This document shows, piece after piece, positions 8,298 to 17,638 of a stretch of 64,000 nt of DNA; the first letter of the stretch is position 1, and each line of letters begins with the position of its first letter. The notes beneath the pieces are model-generated. The model was not told where the DNA came from. It ran no database searches and was given only the letters and a program-made list of their open reading frames with translations. Source of the DNA: an uncultured Prevotella sp. (lineage in GTDB: Bacteria; Bacteroidota; Bacteroidia; Bacteroidales; Bacteroidaceae); contig CAMQBR010000001.1 in the NCBI GenBank assembly GCA_946999045.1, forward strand, positions 1 to 64,000, in the 5' to 3' direction. Made by a program: the position numbers and the translations under genes.

Positions 8298-9491
8298 TTA
8301 TGCCCTATCTGCGATAAGACGTTCTGCCATAGCCTTACCTAAAGCTTGACATTGCTTCATTACATCTGCATTGGGAGCTTGCTTTATCTCTACAGGAGTA
8401 CCAACCGTTTCCCATTTCAACTCATTAGTAATAGTATCACCCATGATTGATACAGCCTTGCTTGCCCAAGCATAACTACCAAAGTAACCTATATAATGCT
8501 TTTTAATATCACGGTTGTTGAGTTCGGATAACAGTTTCTCCATGTCATGTAATAGCGTGTTGTTATAGGTAGGAGCCCCTACAATAACTGCACGATAGCG
8601 GAATATATCACGTAATATAAAAGAGTGATTTACCCTACTTACATCATACATACAAATATTTCGAATGCCAGCTTCGGTTGCAGCACGAGCAATGGTTTCA
8701 GCAGCTCGTAAGGTATTACCATACATTGATCCATAGCATATAACAATACCTTCATTAGTTTCGTACTTAGATAGTTTATCGTATTTGGCAATAACCTCTT
8801 TTACATACTCATGCCATACAGGCCCGTGAGTAGAGCAGATATAATCTATTTGTTCGTTAGCTAATTTCTTTAAAGCTCCTTGTACAGGTGTGCCATATTT
8901 ACCTACAATGTTGCTATAATAGCGAACCATTTCTTGCCAAGCCCATTCAATATCAAACTCGGTATCAATAACACCACCATTAAGTGCTCCGAAACAGCCA
9001 AAGCCATCACCCGAGAAGAGGATATGGTTGGTAATATCTAAAGTCATCATGGTTTCGGGCCAGTGTACCATAGGTGTCATAAAGAATTTTAGCTGATGAT
9101 GTCCCAAATCTAATACCGTTCCGTTCTTTACTTCTACAGTATTTTCCTTTACCCCATAAAATCCTGACATCATATCAAAGGTTTTCTTGTTACCTACAAC
9201 CTTTATATCTGGATAATATTTTTTTAGTAGCTCGGTAGAACCACTATGATCGGGTTCCATGTGGTTTACTACAAGATAGTCTATTGGCTTATCACCTAAA
9301 ACCTCTTTTATATTTTCGATAAACTGAGTAAAGAAATCAAGTTCTACACCATCTATCAAACAAACCTTATCATCGTTAATAAGATAAGAATTATATGTTA
9401 CACCATTAGGCAAGGGCCATAATCCTTCAAAATATTCTTTGTTACGATCGTTGACGCCTACATAATAAACATTATTAGCAATTTGTATCAT
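8298..9491 (-). CDS. flavodiiron protein (FprA/Fdp type, oxygen or NO reductase)
   Basis: A 397-residue two-domain enzyme. The N-terminal metallo-beta-lactamase-like domain carries the full diiron ligand set: His77, Glu79, Asp81 and His82 in NHMEPDHSGS, His143, Asp162 and His222. The C-terminal flavodoxin domain begins near 248 with the FMN loop YGSMYGNT. Such proteins reduce O2 to water (or NO to N2O) with electrons from rubredoxin or a similar donor, protecting anaerobes. It is 15 bp downstream of the sugar kinase, so they are probably co-transcribed. No rubredoxin fusion is present. Confidence 0.94.
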   Translation of the reverse strand: MIQIANNVYYVGVNDRNKEYFEGLWPLPNGVTYNSYLINDDKVCLIDGVELDFFTQFIENIKEVLGDKPIDYLVVNHMEPDHSGSTELLKKYYPDIKVVGNKKTFDMMSGFYGVKENTVEVKNGTVLDLGHHQLKFFMTPMVHWPETMMTLDITNHILFSGDGFGCFGALNGGVIDTEFDIEWAWQEMVRYYSNIVGKYGTPVQGALKKLANEQIDYICSTHGPVWHEYVKEVIAKYDKLSKYETNEGIVICYGSMYGNTLRAAETIARAATEAGIRNICMYDVSRVNHSFILRDIFRYRAVIVGAPTYNNTLLHDMEKLLSELNNRDIKKHYIGYFGSYAWASKAVSIMGDTITNELKWETVGTPVEIKQAPNADVMKQCQALGKAMAERLIADRA

Positions 9492-9506
9492 ATCTTGTTT
9501 TTTATT

Positions 9507-10460
9507 TTAGGGGTTATATTTTCCTATTAACTCTGCTTGCATCTGTTTACCAAATTCTGGAGAAACATAATTATGTATGCTCTTGCAACTTTCTTCAGAG
9601 AAGTGTAAAGCGCAAGTTACAAGTTGATTCCATTGTTCTTGGGAGAGACCTTGTTCAAACATTTGGTTGGTAATGCCATACTTAATAATTCCAAAGATAA
9701 ATCCTGCATTAAAGTTATCGCCTGCGCCAATAGTACTTATTGGTATGGTGTGTGGTACAGGATAAGCTTGCTGCCACTTGTTTTCGGCAAACAATCTAAC
9801 ATCATCAGAACCCTGTGTACAAATAAACCGCTGACAATAAAAGGCTATCTCTGATTGATATATCTTTGCTGCATCCGTTGTTTTATAGAGTGTTTGAAAA
9901 TCTTCACTGCTTCCACGAACAATGTCGGCATACTCTAAATTCTCCAATAGATTAGGCGTAATACGCATTACATCATTGAGATGAGCAGGGCGGAAGTTTA
10001 CATCATAGTAGATAATAGCTCCACGCTTTCGAGCGTATTCTAATAATCCCACCACTTGCGGACGGATAACTGGATTAACGGCATAATACGAACCAAAGAG
10101 TACTATATCGTCTGGCTGGATATCTGGTAATGTAAAATCAAGTTTGTCATGCGGATGATCTTTGTAGAAGAGATAATCGGCATTGTTGTCTTCATTGAGA
10201 AAAGCCAAGGATAAGGGCGACTTGCTATCGGGAAAGACATTGACGTGCGAATTATCTACTCCATTTTTTTTCAAAAAAGATTTTATCATGATTCCTACCC
10301 TGTCGTTTCCTATCTCACTGATAAACGTTGTGTTAATACCCGAACGCCCCAAAGAGATAAGAGCATTAAACGTAGAACCACCTGGATAAGCACCTATGGG
10401 CTGATTATCTTTAAAAATAATATCGAGTACAGTTTCGCCAATACCTATTACCTTACGCAT
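9507..10460 (-). CDS. PfkB-family carbohydrate kinase (fructokinase-like)
   Basis: A 317-residue ribokinase-fold enzyme. The N-terminal GIGETVLDIIF and the sugar-binding GAYPGGSTFNALISLGRSG (about 23-41) are followed by the catalytic motif STIGAGDNFNAGF, whose Asp248 is the general base. Sequence style is closest to bacterial fructokinases, but the sugar cannot be fixed from this alone. A good -7 box lies upstream at 10484-10491, and the flavodiiron gene follows after 15 bp. Confidence 0.88.
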   Translation of the reverse strand: MRKVIGIGETVLDIIFKDNQPIGAYPGGSTFNALISLGRSGINTTFISEIGNDRVGIMIKSFLKKNGVDNSHVNVFPDSKSPLSLAFLNEDNNADYLFYKDHPHDKLDFTLPDIQPDDIVLFGSYYAVNPVIRPQVVGLLEYARKRGAIIYYDVNFRPAHLNDVMRITPNLLENLEYADIVRGSSEDFQTLYKTTDAAKIYQSEIAFYCQRFICTQGSDDVRLFAENKWQQAYPVPHTIPISTIGAGDNFNAGFIFGIIKYGITNQMFEQGLSQEQWNQLVTCALHFSEESCKSIHNYVSPEFGKQMQAELIGKYNP

Positions 10461-10483
10461 AAATAAAAGTTTTTATAATATTG

Positions 10484-10491
10484 CAAATATA
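10484..10491 (-). promoter_or_regulatory. -7 box for the PfkB kinase - flavodiiron operon
   Basis: On the minus strand the sequence reads TATATTTG, a perfect TAnnTTTG, 24 bp before the kinase ATG. Confidence 0.65.
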
Positions 10492-10557
10492 ATGTAATTT
10501 GGCATGATTTCAAAATAAAAACGATATTTTCGTTCATACTAAGCAGTAATAATTATA

Positions 10558-10751
10558 GGCTGGTTCTATAAATTAGCTTTGTTAGATTTTGAGCTTATTT
10601 TTGAACCAAAAACGGAGCAAGCCGAATGCAATCAAACTTGTTTGAATTGTTGAGGCGCAGCCTGTTTTATATAAAAAGAAGCCAAAAGATAACAAAACGT
10701 ATTTCATAAACATTTAATGACTATGTGCGGTGGTAATTTATAGAACCAGCC
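10558..10751 (-). mobile_element. MITE-like element, copy 5 (GGCTGG subfamily, internal deletion)
   Basis: This is the reverse orientation of copy 4, with about 60 bp missing from the part holding the central palindrome. Terminal repeats are GGCTGGTTCTATAAATTAGC and GGTAATTTATAGAACCAGCC, flanked by TATA (10554-10557 and 10752-10755). The rest is almost identical to copy 4, suggesting recent spread. Confidence 0.92.
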
Positions 10752-10759
10752 TATAGCTT

Positions 10760-11230
10760 TTAGTAAGCCTTAAAGTAATATAAGAAAGTGGCAATACCTT
10801 CCAAGGCTGGTTTACGTTGTCCCTCTATTTCTATTTTAAAATCAATTTCTGTCTTACAGATACCTCTCAAATTACTGATAGCATGGAGCTTAGTAGCCAT
10901 TCGTACTCTGTTGCCAGTGATAACAGGCTGCCCAAAGCGCATTTTATCCATACCATAATTAACCAGCATCTTGATATTTTTTACCTCTATAATTTGTTCC
11001 CACAGATAAGGCAACAGCGACAGTGTAAGATATCCATGAGCAATGGTACTTTTGTAAGGACTTTCTTTCTCTGCTCTTTCCTTGTCTATATGTATCCACT
11101 GATGGTCTAAAGTGGCATCAGCAAATAAGTTAATACGGTCTTGATCTATCTGTATCCAATCAGATGTTCCTAATTCTTTACCTAAATAGGTAGCAAATTC
11201 TTCGTAAGAGTTGACTACTACTTTGTTCAT
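10760..11230 (-). CDS. MaoC-like (R)-enoyl-CoA hydratase/dehydratase
   Basis: A 156-residue hotdog protein with the MaoC hydratase-2 signature. Asp42 and His47 lie in DHQWIHID, and the conserved IAHGYLTLSL (His65) follows. These enzymes hydrate (2E)-enoyl-CoA to (R)-3-hydroxyacyl-CoA; many small bacterial members have no assigned pathway. No beta-oxidation genes are near. It has its own -7 box and ends 8 bp from a MITE. Confidence 0.88.
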   Translation of the reverse strand: MNKVVVNSYEEFATYLGKELGTSDWIQIDQDRINLFADATLDHQWIHIDKERAEKESPYKSTIAHGYLTLSLLPYLWEQIIEVKNIKMLVNYGMDKMRFGQPVITGNRVRMATKLHAISNLRGICKTEIDFKIEIEGQRKPALEGIATFLYYFKAY

Positions 11231-11255
11231 TTTCTTTGATTAATTGTTTAAGCCA

Positions 11256-11263
11256 CAAAGATA
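11256..11263 (-). promoter_or_regulatory. -7 box for the MaoC-like gene
   Basis: The minus strand reads TATCTTTG (TAnnTTTG), 26 bp before the ATG. Confidence 0.6.
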
Positions 11264-11363
11264 AGAAAACCAACCGAAACGAGCAAATAAAGGTTCAACC
11301 GATATTACAAATGGAGGGGATAGGGGTGTTTGATTATCTGCATAAACATCTATAAGCTGGAGG

Positions 11364-13010
11364 CTAAAACCAGAAGCCGTTATCGCTTTCTTCCCATTGA
11401 CCACTATTTATCCAATAAAACTCTGCCAGTGCTTCATGGAAATCTTTTATATCAAAGGCTTTCATAAGTGATTGAACCTTAATTTTATCAGCATCAGGAA
11501 GATCGTTCCATTGAATGGTTTCTATTTTCTCCGCATAGTCATCTATCGGGAAAATTAATTGCTTTTCATCCACATCCATATATGTTTTTACTGGGATATG
11601 AATAGTTGGCATCCAATCTTCTTTGCTATATTGCTGGGCAGATGGTGCATTAAACGGAGAGGCTTCCCCATCAACTAACTTAGAGTGTTTGGCGCGCATG
11701 AGTTGGATGTTAAGAGTAAACGACTTATGTGAACGTTTGAAACAAAAGTATCCCTTTAGTCCAATAGGATTATCATCGCCTACAAATTCTGCATCATCAA
11801 ATCGATTGGTTTTATTCCATGGATTGGTGTCGCAGTAAGTATAATCAAAAAAGTCGGTTGTGTTGTTATCTGTCTTCTCGCTTACTCCACCATACGCAGG
11901 CTGAATGTTGCTCACAGTAAAGAAATGTTGGTAATGTTGGCTTTCTCCCTGCTCTACTATCTTGCCCGTAATGTCATGATGCTGGGCGTCATAATAGCGC
12001 AAAGCGAACGCACAAACCCGATATTCTCTACTTGTGCCTAACAAGTTAACAATAGCAGGATTATTCTTATCAGCCACCCACCGATTGCCATTCAAGGTAT
12101 AAATTAAGTGAAAACACTTACCAATAAACTTATTATTGGCAGAGATGGGGTCTTGATGAAAGTGCTGATAACCATGCAAATGTCCTGAATATATAGCTAT
12201 TTCTACCGTTTTAGGATGAAAAGGCAACGGCTTATTCGTTGCTTTAGCATCAACAGCTACCTGATTATCTACATCAAAAGGTAACTTTACATTGATGTCC
12301 CACTGCCCTGTAGAGGTAAGAAGCTTTGAAGGAAGATAGAAAGGAGAGGGCTTGTTACTGGCATCATACTTGCTTTGAGCGGCATGCAACAAATCGACAG
12401 AAAGATTAAAAGCTTCCTCTGGATGAATAATCTGCAAGAGTCCAATAAATCCAATAGGATTTGTAGTGCCAATATCCGTACCGTTTAGTTGGTCTACATA
12501 ACAATAATCATACGGCAGTTTGCTCTTATCTTTTACTCTCTTCAAGCCCTGTTTCCCCATAATAGTTACACTTTCGTACAGCGAAAAGAAATGCTGGTGT
12601 ATCTTATCCTGTCCGGCATCAAAGAATTGTTGATTAATTTTCTCGCCCTTACTGTTATAATAATCAATAGAAAGACGATATACGAGACGAGGATGTTGCT
12701 TAACACTCATTACCTTAAAATGCGTTTGATTGCTTGTAACATGCCACCCACCTTTAGGAGTTATCTGCCAAATAATTTGTTGAGCAGGTGTAGAAGATGG
12801 TTGAAAATCGCCTAATACCAGCGACGTGCTAAACTGCTTACCGCCTTTCAGCGTACCCTCTTGTAAGGTAAATACCGCCTTTACAGGGTCTTCATGTAGT
12901 TTGTTTTTTATTTCATCAACCGCTACTTCAGGCGCACAGGAAGTTAACGACAGTAAAGTTAGCATACCTATACATGCAAATATGTTTAATAAAAAATGTT
13001 TTGTTTTCAT
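11364..13010 (-). CDS. lipoprotein with duplicated His-containing domain, partner of the TonB receptor
   Basis: A 548-residue lipoprotein with lipobox LTSC at the end of a 26-residue signal. It contains two homologous halves. The first has an HQHFF motif and NPIGFIG...HPEEAFNLSVDLLHAAQSKY; the second has YQHFF and NPIGLKG...SHKSFTLNIQLMRAKHSKL. Both then contain PSPF or ASPF followed by a Pro-Ser. A His-dense link, SGHLHGYQHFHQ, sits between them. I cannot name the family. The paired aromatic-His motifs and the TonB receptor just upstream suggest a surface protein that captures a metal or metal cofactor; this is inference. Its start is 147 bp after the receptor stop. Confidence 0.75.
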   Translation of the reverse strand: MKTKHFLLNIFACIGMLTLLSLTSCAPEVAVDEIKNKLHEDPVKAVFTLQEGTLKGGKQFSTSLVLGDFQPSSTPAQQIIWQITPKGGWHVTSNQTHFKVMSVKQHPRLVYRLSIDYYNSKGEKINQQFFDAGQDKIHQHFFSLYESVTIMGKQGLKRVKDKSKLPYDYCYVDQLNGTDIGTTNPIGFIGLLQIIHPEEAFNLSVDLLHAAQSKYDASNKPSPFYLPSKLLTSTGQWDINVKLPFDVDNQVAVDAKATNKPLPFHPKTVEIAIYSGHLHGYQHFHQDPISANNKFIGKCFHLIYTLNGNRWVADKNNPAIVNLLGTSREYRVCAFALRYYDAQHHDITGKIVEQGESQHYQHFFTVSNIQPAYGGVSEKTDNNTTDFFDYTYCDTNPWNKTNRFDDAEFVGDDNPIGLKGYFCFKRSHKSFTLNIQLMRAKHSKLVDGEASPFNAPSAQQYSKEDWMPTIHIPVKTYMDVDEKQLIFPIDDYAEKIETIQWNDLPDADKIKVQSLMKAFDIKDFHEALAEFYWINSGQWEESDNGFWF

Positions 13011-13056
13011 TGTTTTTGTTTGTTTTTTTATGCTTTATTGAAAAAATAATGATGTT

Positions 13057-13069
13057 GCCCTTACAGGGC
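13057..13069. repeat. GCCCTTACAGGGC hairpin repeat
   Basis: A single copy of the CCCTTACAGGG-type repeat seen in the cluster at 47-285, in the spacer between the TonB receptor and the lipoprotein gene. It could form a 5-bp hairpin in the intercistronic RNA. Confidence 0.6.
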
Positions 13070-13156
13070 TTAAATATAAAAAAAGATACTTCTATACTAT
13101 CGTACATGAATAAACGCCACAATATCAACCCATCTTTAGGAAGATATGGAGGGAGA

Positions 13157-15277
13157 CTATCTAAACGTCCACCTAATGGTGCAACGAATGTCTCTTCCTA
13201 AATCATGAGCATAGTAGCGACTACGATTAGTGTATTCCTTATAAAGACGATTGAGAACATTTGTGCCCTCAACTAACAACGATAAATTCTGTTTGAGATT
13301 CATCTTCCATGTTATACCAGCTGTAAAACCCAGTAAATGATAGGCAGAAGGCGTATCATTGATTAAATCGGTAGCAGGATTAAAACGGTTTTGCTTTGCC
13401 ACATATCGATGCTCAATGCCCAAAGAAGGTTGCCATACCCCACTCATCAATGGCTTATAAGTAAGTTGCTGTGTAAGGTGGAAAGGCGGAATGTAAGGTA
13501 AATAGTTATTTGTCTTTTGTTCGTTAGCCCATATCCACGAAGCAAAAACACGATAATTGAGTGTAGAAACAGGAAAAAAATGTATATCCATATCTACCCC
13601 ACGAAACATTGCATTAGTCTGAATATACTGAAAAACAGGATAAGCTCCCGACACTACCACTATGTTTTGATGCGTAGGATAATCGTAAATATAATTCTTA
13701 ATCCATTGTAAATAAGCGTCTACCCTTATTTGAGTCCACTTGTTGGCATAATTAAGAGATGTTACCCATTTGTAACTCTGCTCCGAGCAAAGCGTAGAAT
13801 CGCCCTTCACAAACATACCCGAACTTAATTCATTGCCATTGCTGTACAGCTCATAAACGTGAGGTGCACGCCATGCCATACCAAAATTAGATGCTAATGT
13901 AAGTTCGTGGAATAAATGTTGATGCCCTCCAACAGTAAAGGTAATATTCTCAAAGTGTCTGCTTCCGCCATATCTCCTTCCCGTCCAGTCGTATCCATCG
14001 GCACGAGTTAGTTGATAATCAAAGCGAGAGCCAGCCTCAACACCCCACGTATCGCCCATATATTTGCGCAAAGCATAAGCTCCTACTGATGTTTCTGTGT
14101 AGTTTGGAATAATAGGTACTACACCTGTTCCACGCTCATTGGTGTTTTTCATGAGCATACCTTGTATGCCCCATTCCGTTTTCCACCTATTGAAAAATTT
14201 GCTCCAATGCCACTGACTTTGCAAAGATTGCAGAAAAAGACTTACCGAAGGAATATCTGAATGGTTCATTCTGCGAATACGATTCTCACGACGGTTATCT
14301 ATCTGATAAGTAGTTAACCAACTACATTTTACTTTGTTAGAGGGCTTGTAGTATACATTCAAGTAAGCCGTATGGTGTGCCACACATTGGAAAGGATAAC
14401 CTATCTGATAGGTAAATGGTGTAAACTCTACTGGCTGCCCTATCCTAATACGCTCTTGCAACAATTGTTCATTACCCATTTGTGCACTCTGCATAACCCC
14501 CATTTTTCGCCAAACAATGTTGTAGCCCATTTCCATACGCCACTTATCATATTTGTAACCAAGCGAGAAAGCTCCATTGCGCTGCTGCATACCTGTATTA
14601 TTTAACAGATAAATAGCTGTACTTCTATCGCCCGATTGCTCAAGAGTAGTTTGTACACTCCATGCCCAATGGTTGTTAAAAGGCAGTGTTCCTTGCAACA
14701 TTCCCACCATTCCTATTTGTCTGCCATTGCTACCATAGTACGACATTACATCACATTGCAGTTTTTTTTTGAAGTATGGCAAAGGTTTTGGGGTCATCAA
14801 AATAATACCGCCCAATGCTTCTGCCCCATACCTTACCGACTCAGAGCCTTTTACTACTGTTACATTGTTGTAGGCATTCTTATCTACTTCAGGCGCATGA
14901 TCAATGCCCCACTGCTGTCCGGTGAGCTTTGCTCCCCCACTTACCACCAATATTCGGTTGCCATACATGCCATGTATTACCGGTTTGGCAACACTGGCAC
15001 CCGTCTGAAGCATACTTACCCCACTTACATTTTGCAGCATTGATGCTAACGACTTGCCCACAGCACTTACTATATCTTTGTGAGATAATGTAGTACTCAC
15101 GCTATTTGGAGTTACAATTTGTCGTTTACACTTTACCACCACTTCACTTAACGTAATGGTATCTTTTAACTGTTGGCGCAGTTGATGCTGTATTTTCTGA
15201 GCACTTACTAACATACTATTGCCCAGCATAAAGCATAATAATGCCATGATAAGCCGTAGCTCTCCTTTTTTATTCAT
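13157..15277 (-). CDS. TonB-dependent outer-membrane receptor
   Basis: A 706-residue receptor with a signal peptide (about 1-27), a plug domain from TLSEVVVKCKRQ through SVRYGAEALGGIILMTPK (about 40-160), and a 22-strand-type barrel ending in an aromatic strand (IRWTFR). It lacks the N-terminal carboxypeptidase-like domain of SusC proteins, so it belongs to the siderophore, metal or cofactor receptor class. The GQQWGIDHAPEVD segment in the plug is a pattern I associate with Bacteroidota metal-type receptors. It is flanked by a small secreted Cys protein and the His-rich lipoprotein. A MITE lies 25 bp before its start codon. The substrate is unknown. Confidence 0.9.
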   Translation of the reverse strand: MNKKGELRLIMALLCFMLGNSMLVSAQKIQHQLRQQLKDTITLSEVVVKCKRQIVTPNSVSTTLSHKDIVSAVGKSLASMLQNVSGVSMLQTGASVAKPVIHGMYGNRILVVSGGAKLTGQQWGIDHAPEVDKNAYNNVTVVKGSESVRYGAEALGGIILMTPKPLPYFKKKLQCDVMSYYGSNGRQIGMVGMLQGTLPFNNHWAWSVQTTLEQSGDRSTAIYLLNNTGMQQRNGAFSLGYKYDKWRMEMGYNIVWRKMGVMQSAQMGNEQLLQERIRIGQPVEFTPFTYQIGYPFQCVAHHTAYLNVYYKPSNKVKCSWLTTYQIDNRRENRIRRMNHSDIPSVSLFLQSLQSQWHWSKFFNRWKTEWGIQGMLMKNTNERGTGVVPIIPNYTETSVGAYALRKYMGDTWGVEAGSRFDYQLTRADGYDWTGRRYGGSRHFENITFTVGGHQHLFHELTLASNFGMAWRAPHVYELYSNGNELSSGMFVKGDSTLCSEQSYKWVTSLNYANKWTQIRVDAYLQWIKNYIYDYPTHQNIVVVSGAYPVFQYIQTNAMFRGVDMDIHFFPVSTLNYRVFASWIWANEQKTNNYLPYIPPFHLTQQLTYKPLMSGVWQPSLGIEHRYVAKQNRFNPATDLINDTPSAYHLLGFTAGITWKMNLKQNLSLLVEGTNVLNRLYKEYTNRSRYYAHDLGRDIRCTIRWTFR

Positions 15278-15302
15278 TTATATGGTTTCTCCTTTGCATA
15301 AA

Positions 15303-15566
15303 GGCTATTTCTATAAATTACTTCCGTGTATAGTGAGTAATTTTTTGCAATACGTTTTGTTATCTTTTGGCTTATTTTGATAGGAAACAGGCTGTACCTC
15401 AACATCTCAAACAAGTTGGATTGTATTCGGCTTGCATTGTTTTGGGATTAAAACATAAGTTATATTAGTTGTGTAACTCGCTACACACTCTTTTACTCAC
15501 TTACATTTCGACCTCAAAAAAAATAAGTCAAAAAAAATCTAACAAAGCTAATTTATAGAATCAGCC
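15303..15566 (+). mobile_element. MITE-like element, copy 6 (divergent full-length copy)
   Basis: GGCTATTTCTATAAATTACT and GCTAATTTATAGAATCAGCC form the ends, flanked by TAAA on both sides (15299-15302 and 15567-15570). The central palindrome GTGTAAC-TC-GCTACAC is slightly decayed. It lies between the small secreted protein gene and the TonB receptor, so it may be in their shared transcript or separate their promoters. Confidence 0.88.
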
Positions 15567-15651
15567 TAAAATATTTTTTTACGCAATATAATTATTCCGC
15601 AGACAAGAAAAACAACGTTCTGCATTAAACCAATGTCTGCTCTGCACAGAA

Positions 15652-15969
15652 TTATGAATAAAAAGGAGGTGAATGCGTGTTTATCTTAATAGGTTGATGA
15701 TAAACTACTTGTTCAATAAAAAGTGGTTGTACCAAACGCTTTACAACCAACACAGGCTGCCAAACAAACAAATGAGGCATACTCATTTTGCATATATCAA
15801 AGTTACAAATGTAACATTGCGCCTTCACCGTTGTTTGACATTGTTCGGTTGAAGCTAATTGCGAATCAGCATAAATGTGTGCATGAATATCTTTGACAAG
15901 AAGAGCTGTGATGAAGGTAAACACCATCATCCATGCCATCAATATATGTTTCATCCTTCTTGTCATCAT
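15652..15969 (-). CDS. small secreted Cys/His-containing protein, function unknown
   Basis: A 105-residue protein with an N-terminal hydrophobic export signal (about 1-30). Its mature part holds the cysteine cluster QCYICNFDICKM and ends HSPPFYS. Small exported proteins with Cys pairs and a Pro-Pro tail are often found beside TonB receptors in Bacteroidota; I do not recognise a characterised family. A later start at the internal Met (MKHILMA) is equally possible. It has its own -7 box and precedes the TonB receptor on the same strand, which suggests a role in the same uptake or sensing process. Confidence 0.6.
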   Translation of the reverse strand: MMTRRMKHILMAWMMVFTFITALLVKDIHAHIYADSQLASTEQCQTTVKAQCYICNFDICKMSMPHLFVWQPVLVVKRLVQPLFIEQVVYHQPIKINTHSPPFYS

Positions 15970-16001
15970 TCGCTAAAAACTTTCATACAAAATACTATTC
16001 G

Positions 16002-16009
16002 CAAAAATA
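16002..16009 (-). promoter_or_regulatory. -7 box for the small secreted protein gene
   Basis: The minus strand reads TATTTTTG, matching TAnnTTTG, 33 bp before the first ATG. Confidence 0.5.
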
Positions 16010-16127
16010 AAAAAAAATAATTACAATGTTATGATATTACTGATAAGTGGGTATGTTTTTTTTATAATCTTAACAATAGATATTTATCAATGTCCCCCAA
16101 AAATAACTTGTATGTATTTTCATCACA

Positions 16128-16157
16128 GATAAAGCTTAATTGCACTTAATATTGATG
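16128..16157. repeat. short dispersed repeat CACAGATAAA...
   Basis: About 30 bp starting CACAGATAAA matches a stretch at about 57449 (roughly 24 of 30 positions by eye). Both copies sit immediately beside a MITE copy. The related motif ATCTGTGGTTA is also seen at about 55902 and 57492. Its nature is unknown. Confidence 0.4.
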
Positions 16158-16294
16158 ACTGGTTCTATAAATTACCTATGTATATGTATATTATGAGTAA
16201 ATTTTAAGAAATACGTTTTGTTATCTTTTGGCTTATTTTTTTGTTTAGAATGTAAGTTCAAAAATCTAACTAAAGCTAATTCATAGAACCTGTC
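16157..16294 (+). mobile_element. MITE-like element, copy 7 (shortened, diverged)
   Basis: GACTGGTTCTATAAATTACC at the left and GCTAATTCATAGAACCTGTC at the right keep the terminal repeats. The middle is shortened to about 140 bp and lacks the central palindrome. No matching 4-bp flank is visible (TGAT versus TAAA), which fits an older copy. It lies just beyond the histidine phosphatase stop. Confidence 0.8.
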
Positions 16295-16300
16295 TAAATT

Positions 16301-17602
16301 TTATTTGGTATCTTGATTTCCCTTGAAGCTATCAATCTTTTGAAGGTAATATGCCTTGAAATCGCTCCAATGATAATAAGGGGCAACATTAGAAGACAGA
16401 GGGAGAAGAGTTTCATTTTCATTGAGCAACACCTTGACAAGGATGTCGTGAGGATGAACTGATGAACGATAAAACACAAACTGAAGGTTGCAAGCCATAG
16501 GAAAGATACGATAATCTAACCAGTCTTCATTATCTAACTGCTCTAAATCTTTGATTTGCTTACCATATCCATTGATGTCTAACAAACATACCAATGGCAT
16601 TACTATGGTGTCATGTCCATAACGAAGCGTAGCACCTGGATGAGAGAGAGCTATACAACTGTCGGCTTCAGTGATGATACGGCGCAGCAACATACGTTGG
16701 GAATAGGGTTGAACCGCACCATTCAGTGGCGATGGACCATAATTAATATACCACCAAGCATTGGTTTTGAGCCACGCATCGTACAATTCATTAGGCGTAA
16801 AGAGATTTATTAACGAAAGATGATGACGCAATTCGGTACTCTGTACATTACTTGCCAGATTGTAAAGCTGATAATTTAAGTCGGTTGCATTTATATTGTT
16901 GCGCCAATATTGCTCATCGTTAAACAACCTATTCATCACCCCTACATGGTTATCATGCTTCTTGGCAAATGCCTCATATATATCTTTTACCCTTCCAGGC
17001 ATTTTTTGATGATAGAGTTCTGTATCACCATACACCAGATAAGGCATATCAAAAGCACTGGCATCATGTGTAATTTGCAGTTTCGGATTAAGTGCTACAA
17101 GTTGCTGCAAAGCATTCTCCATAGACAAGATACAACGAATAACAGTGCTACTCTTGGCATCTACGTGCGTTTTTCCACGAAATACTTCAGGGAAACGTTG
17201 GAACATACGCTTGGCGATCTGCTGGTGTTGCTCAGCTCCCAGTTGCGTTAATTCACCTAACCTTTTGTACGCTTCATTGCAAATAAGTGTAACCTTGTAC
17301 AAAACATCCTTGCCCAATGGCGTTAACTTACCCAAACTGTCGGCATGCTGCAAAACATGGAGAGGGGCGGTATAATCGGTTGGCTCTATAAGATAACGCG
17401 AACCATGTCTGCCATAATGACTGATATAAAAAGGTTTGTAACCCTTTGGCGCAGGCGTCAACTTGCTTTTTAGCGGTCCAGGATAAGCATAATAGCCATT
17501 AGCCGCCAACAACGGATTGTGTAAAATTTCTGTTTTGCTGCGTTGAGCATAGGTGGCAACACCACAAATCAATAGAAAGAAAAAGAAAAAATATTTTTTC
17601 AT
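16301..17602 (-). CDS. secreted histidine-type phosphatase (MINPP/phytase-like)
   Basis: Taken from the Met that opens a clear signal peptide (MKKYFFFFFLLICGVATYAQ), this is 433 residues. A longer in-frame reading would run back across its own promoter and is rejected. The phosphohistidine motif SHYGRHGSRY contains Arg65 and His66, and the proton-donor motif GHD contains His330-Asp331, as in branch-2 histidine acid phosphatases. Bacteroidota homologues act on inositol polyphosphates; here the substrate is inferred. It would work in the periplasm or on the surface. It is divergent from rpoN. Confidence 0.88.
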   Translation of the reverse strand: MKKYFFFFFLLICGVATYAQRSKTEILHNPLLAANGYYAYPGPLKSKLTPAPKGYKPFYISHYGRHGSRYLIEPTDYTAPLHVLQHADSLGKLTPLGKDVLYKVTLICNEAYKRLGELTQLGAEQHQQIAKRMFQRFPEVFRGKTHVDAKSSTVIRCILSMENALQQLVALNPKLQITHDASAFDMPYLVYGDTELYHQKMPGRVKDIYEAFAKKHDNHVGVMNRLFNDEQYWRNNINATDLNYQLYNLASNVQSTELRHHLSLINLFTPNELYDAWLKTNAWWYINYGPSPLNGAVQPYSQRMLLRRIITEADSCIALSHPGATLRYGHDTIVMPLVCLLDINGYGKQIKDLEQLDNEDWLDYRIFPMACNLQFVFYRSSVHPHDILVKVLLNENETLLPLSSNVAPYYHWSDFKAYYLQKIDSFKGNQDTK

Positions 17603-17630
17603 CTCATAATGTTTAATGTAATTGATATTA

Positions 17631-17638
17631 CAAATATA
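17631..17638 (-). promoter_or_regulatory. -7 box for the histidine phosphatase gene
   Basis: The minus strand reads TATATTTG, 28 bp before the ATG at 17602, which supports that start over any upstream one. Confidence 0.65.

Noticed and set aside
15303..15566. MITE copies as REP/riboswitch-type elements only
   Set aside because: Exact 4-bp flanking duplications in nine copies point to transposition; a regulatory role may be secondary.
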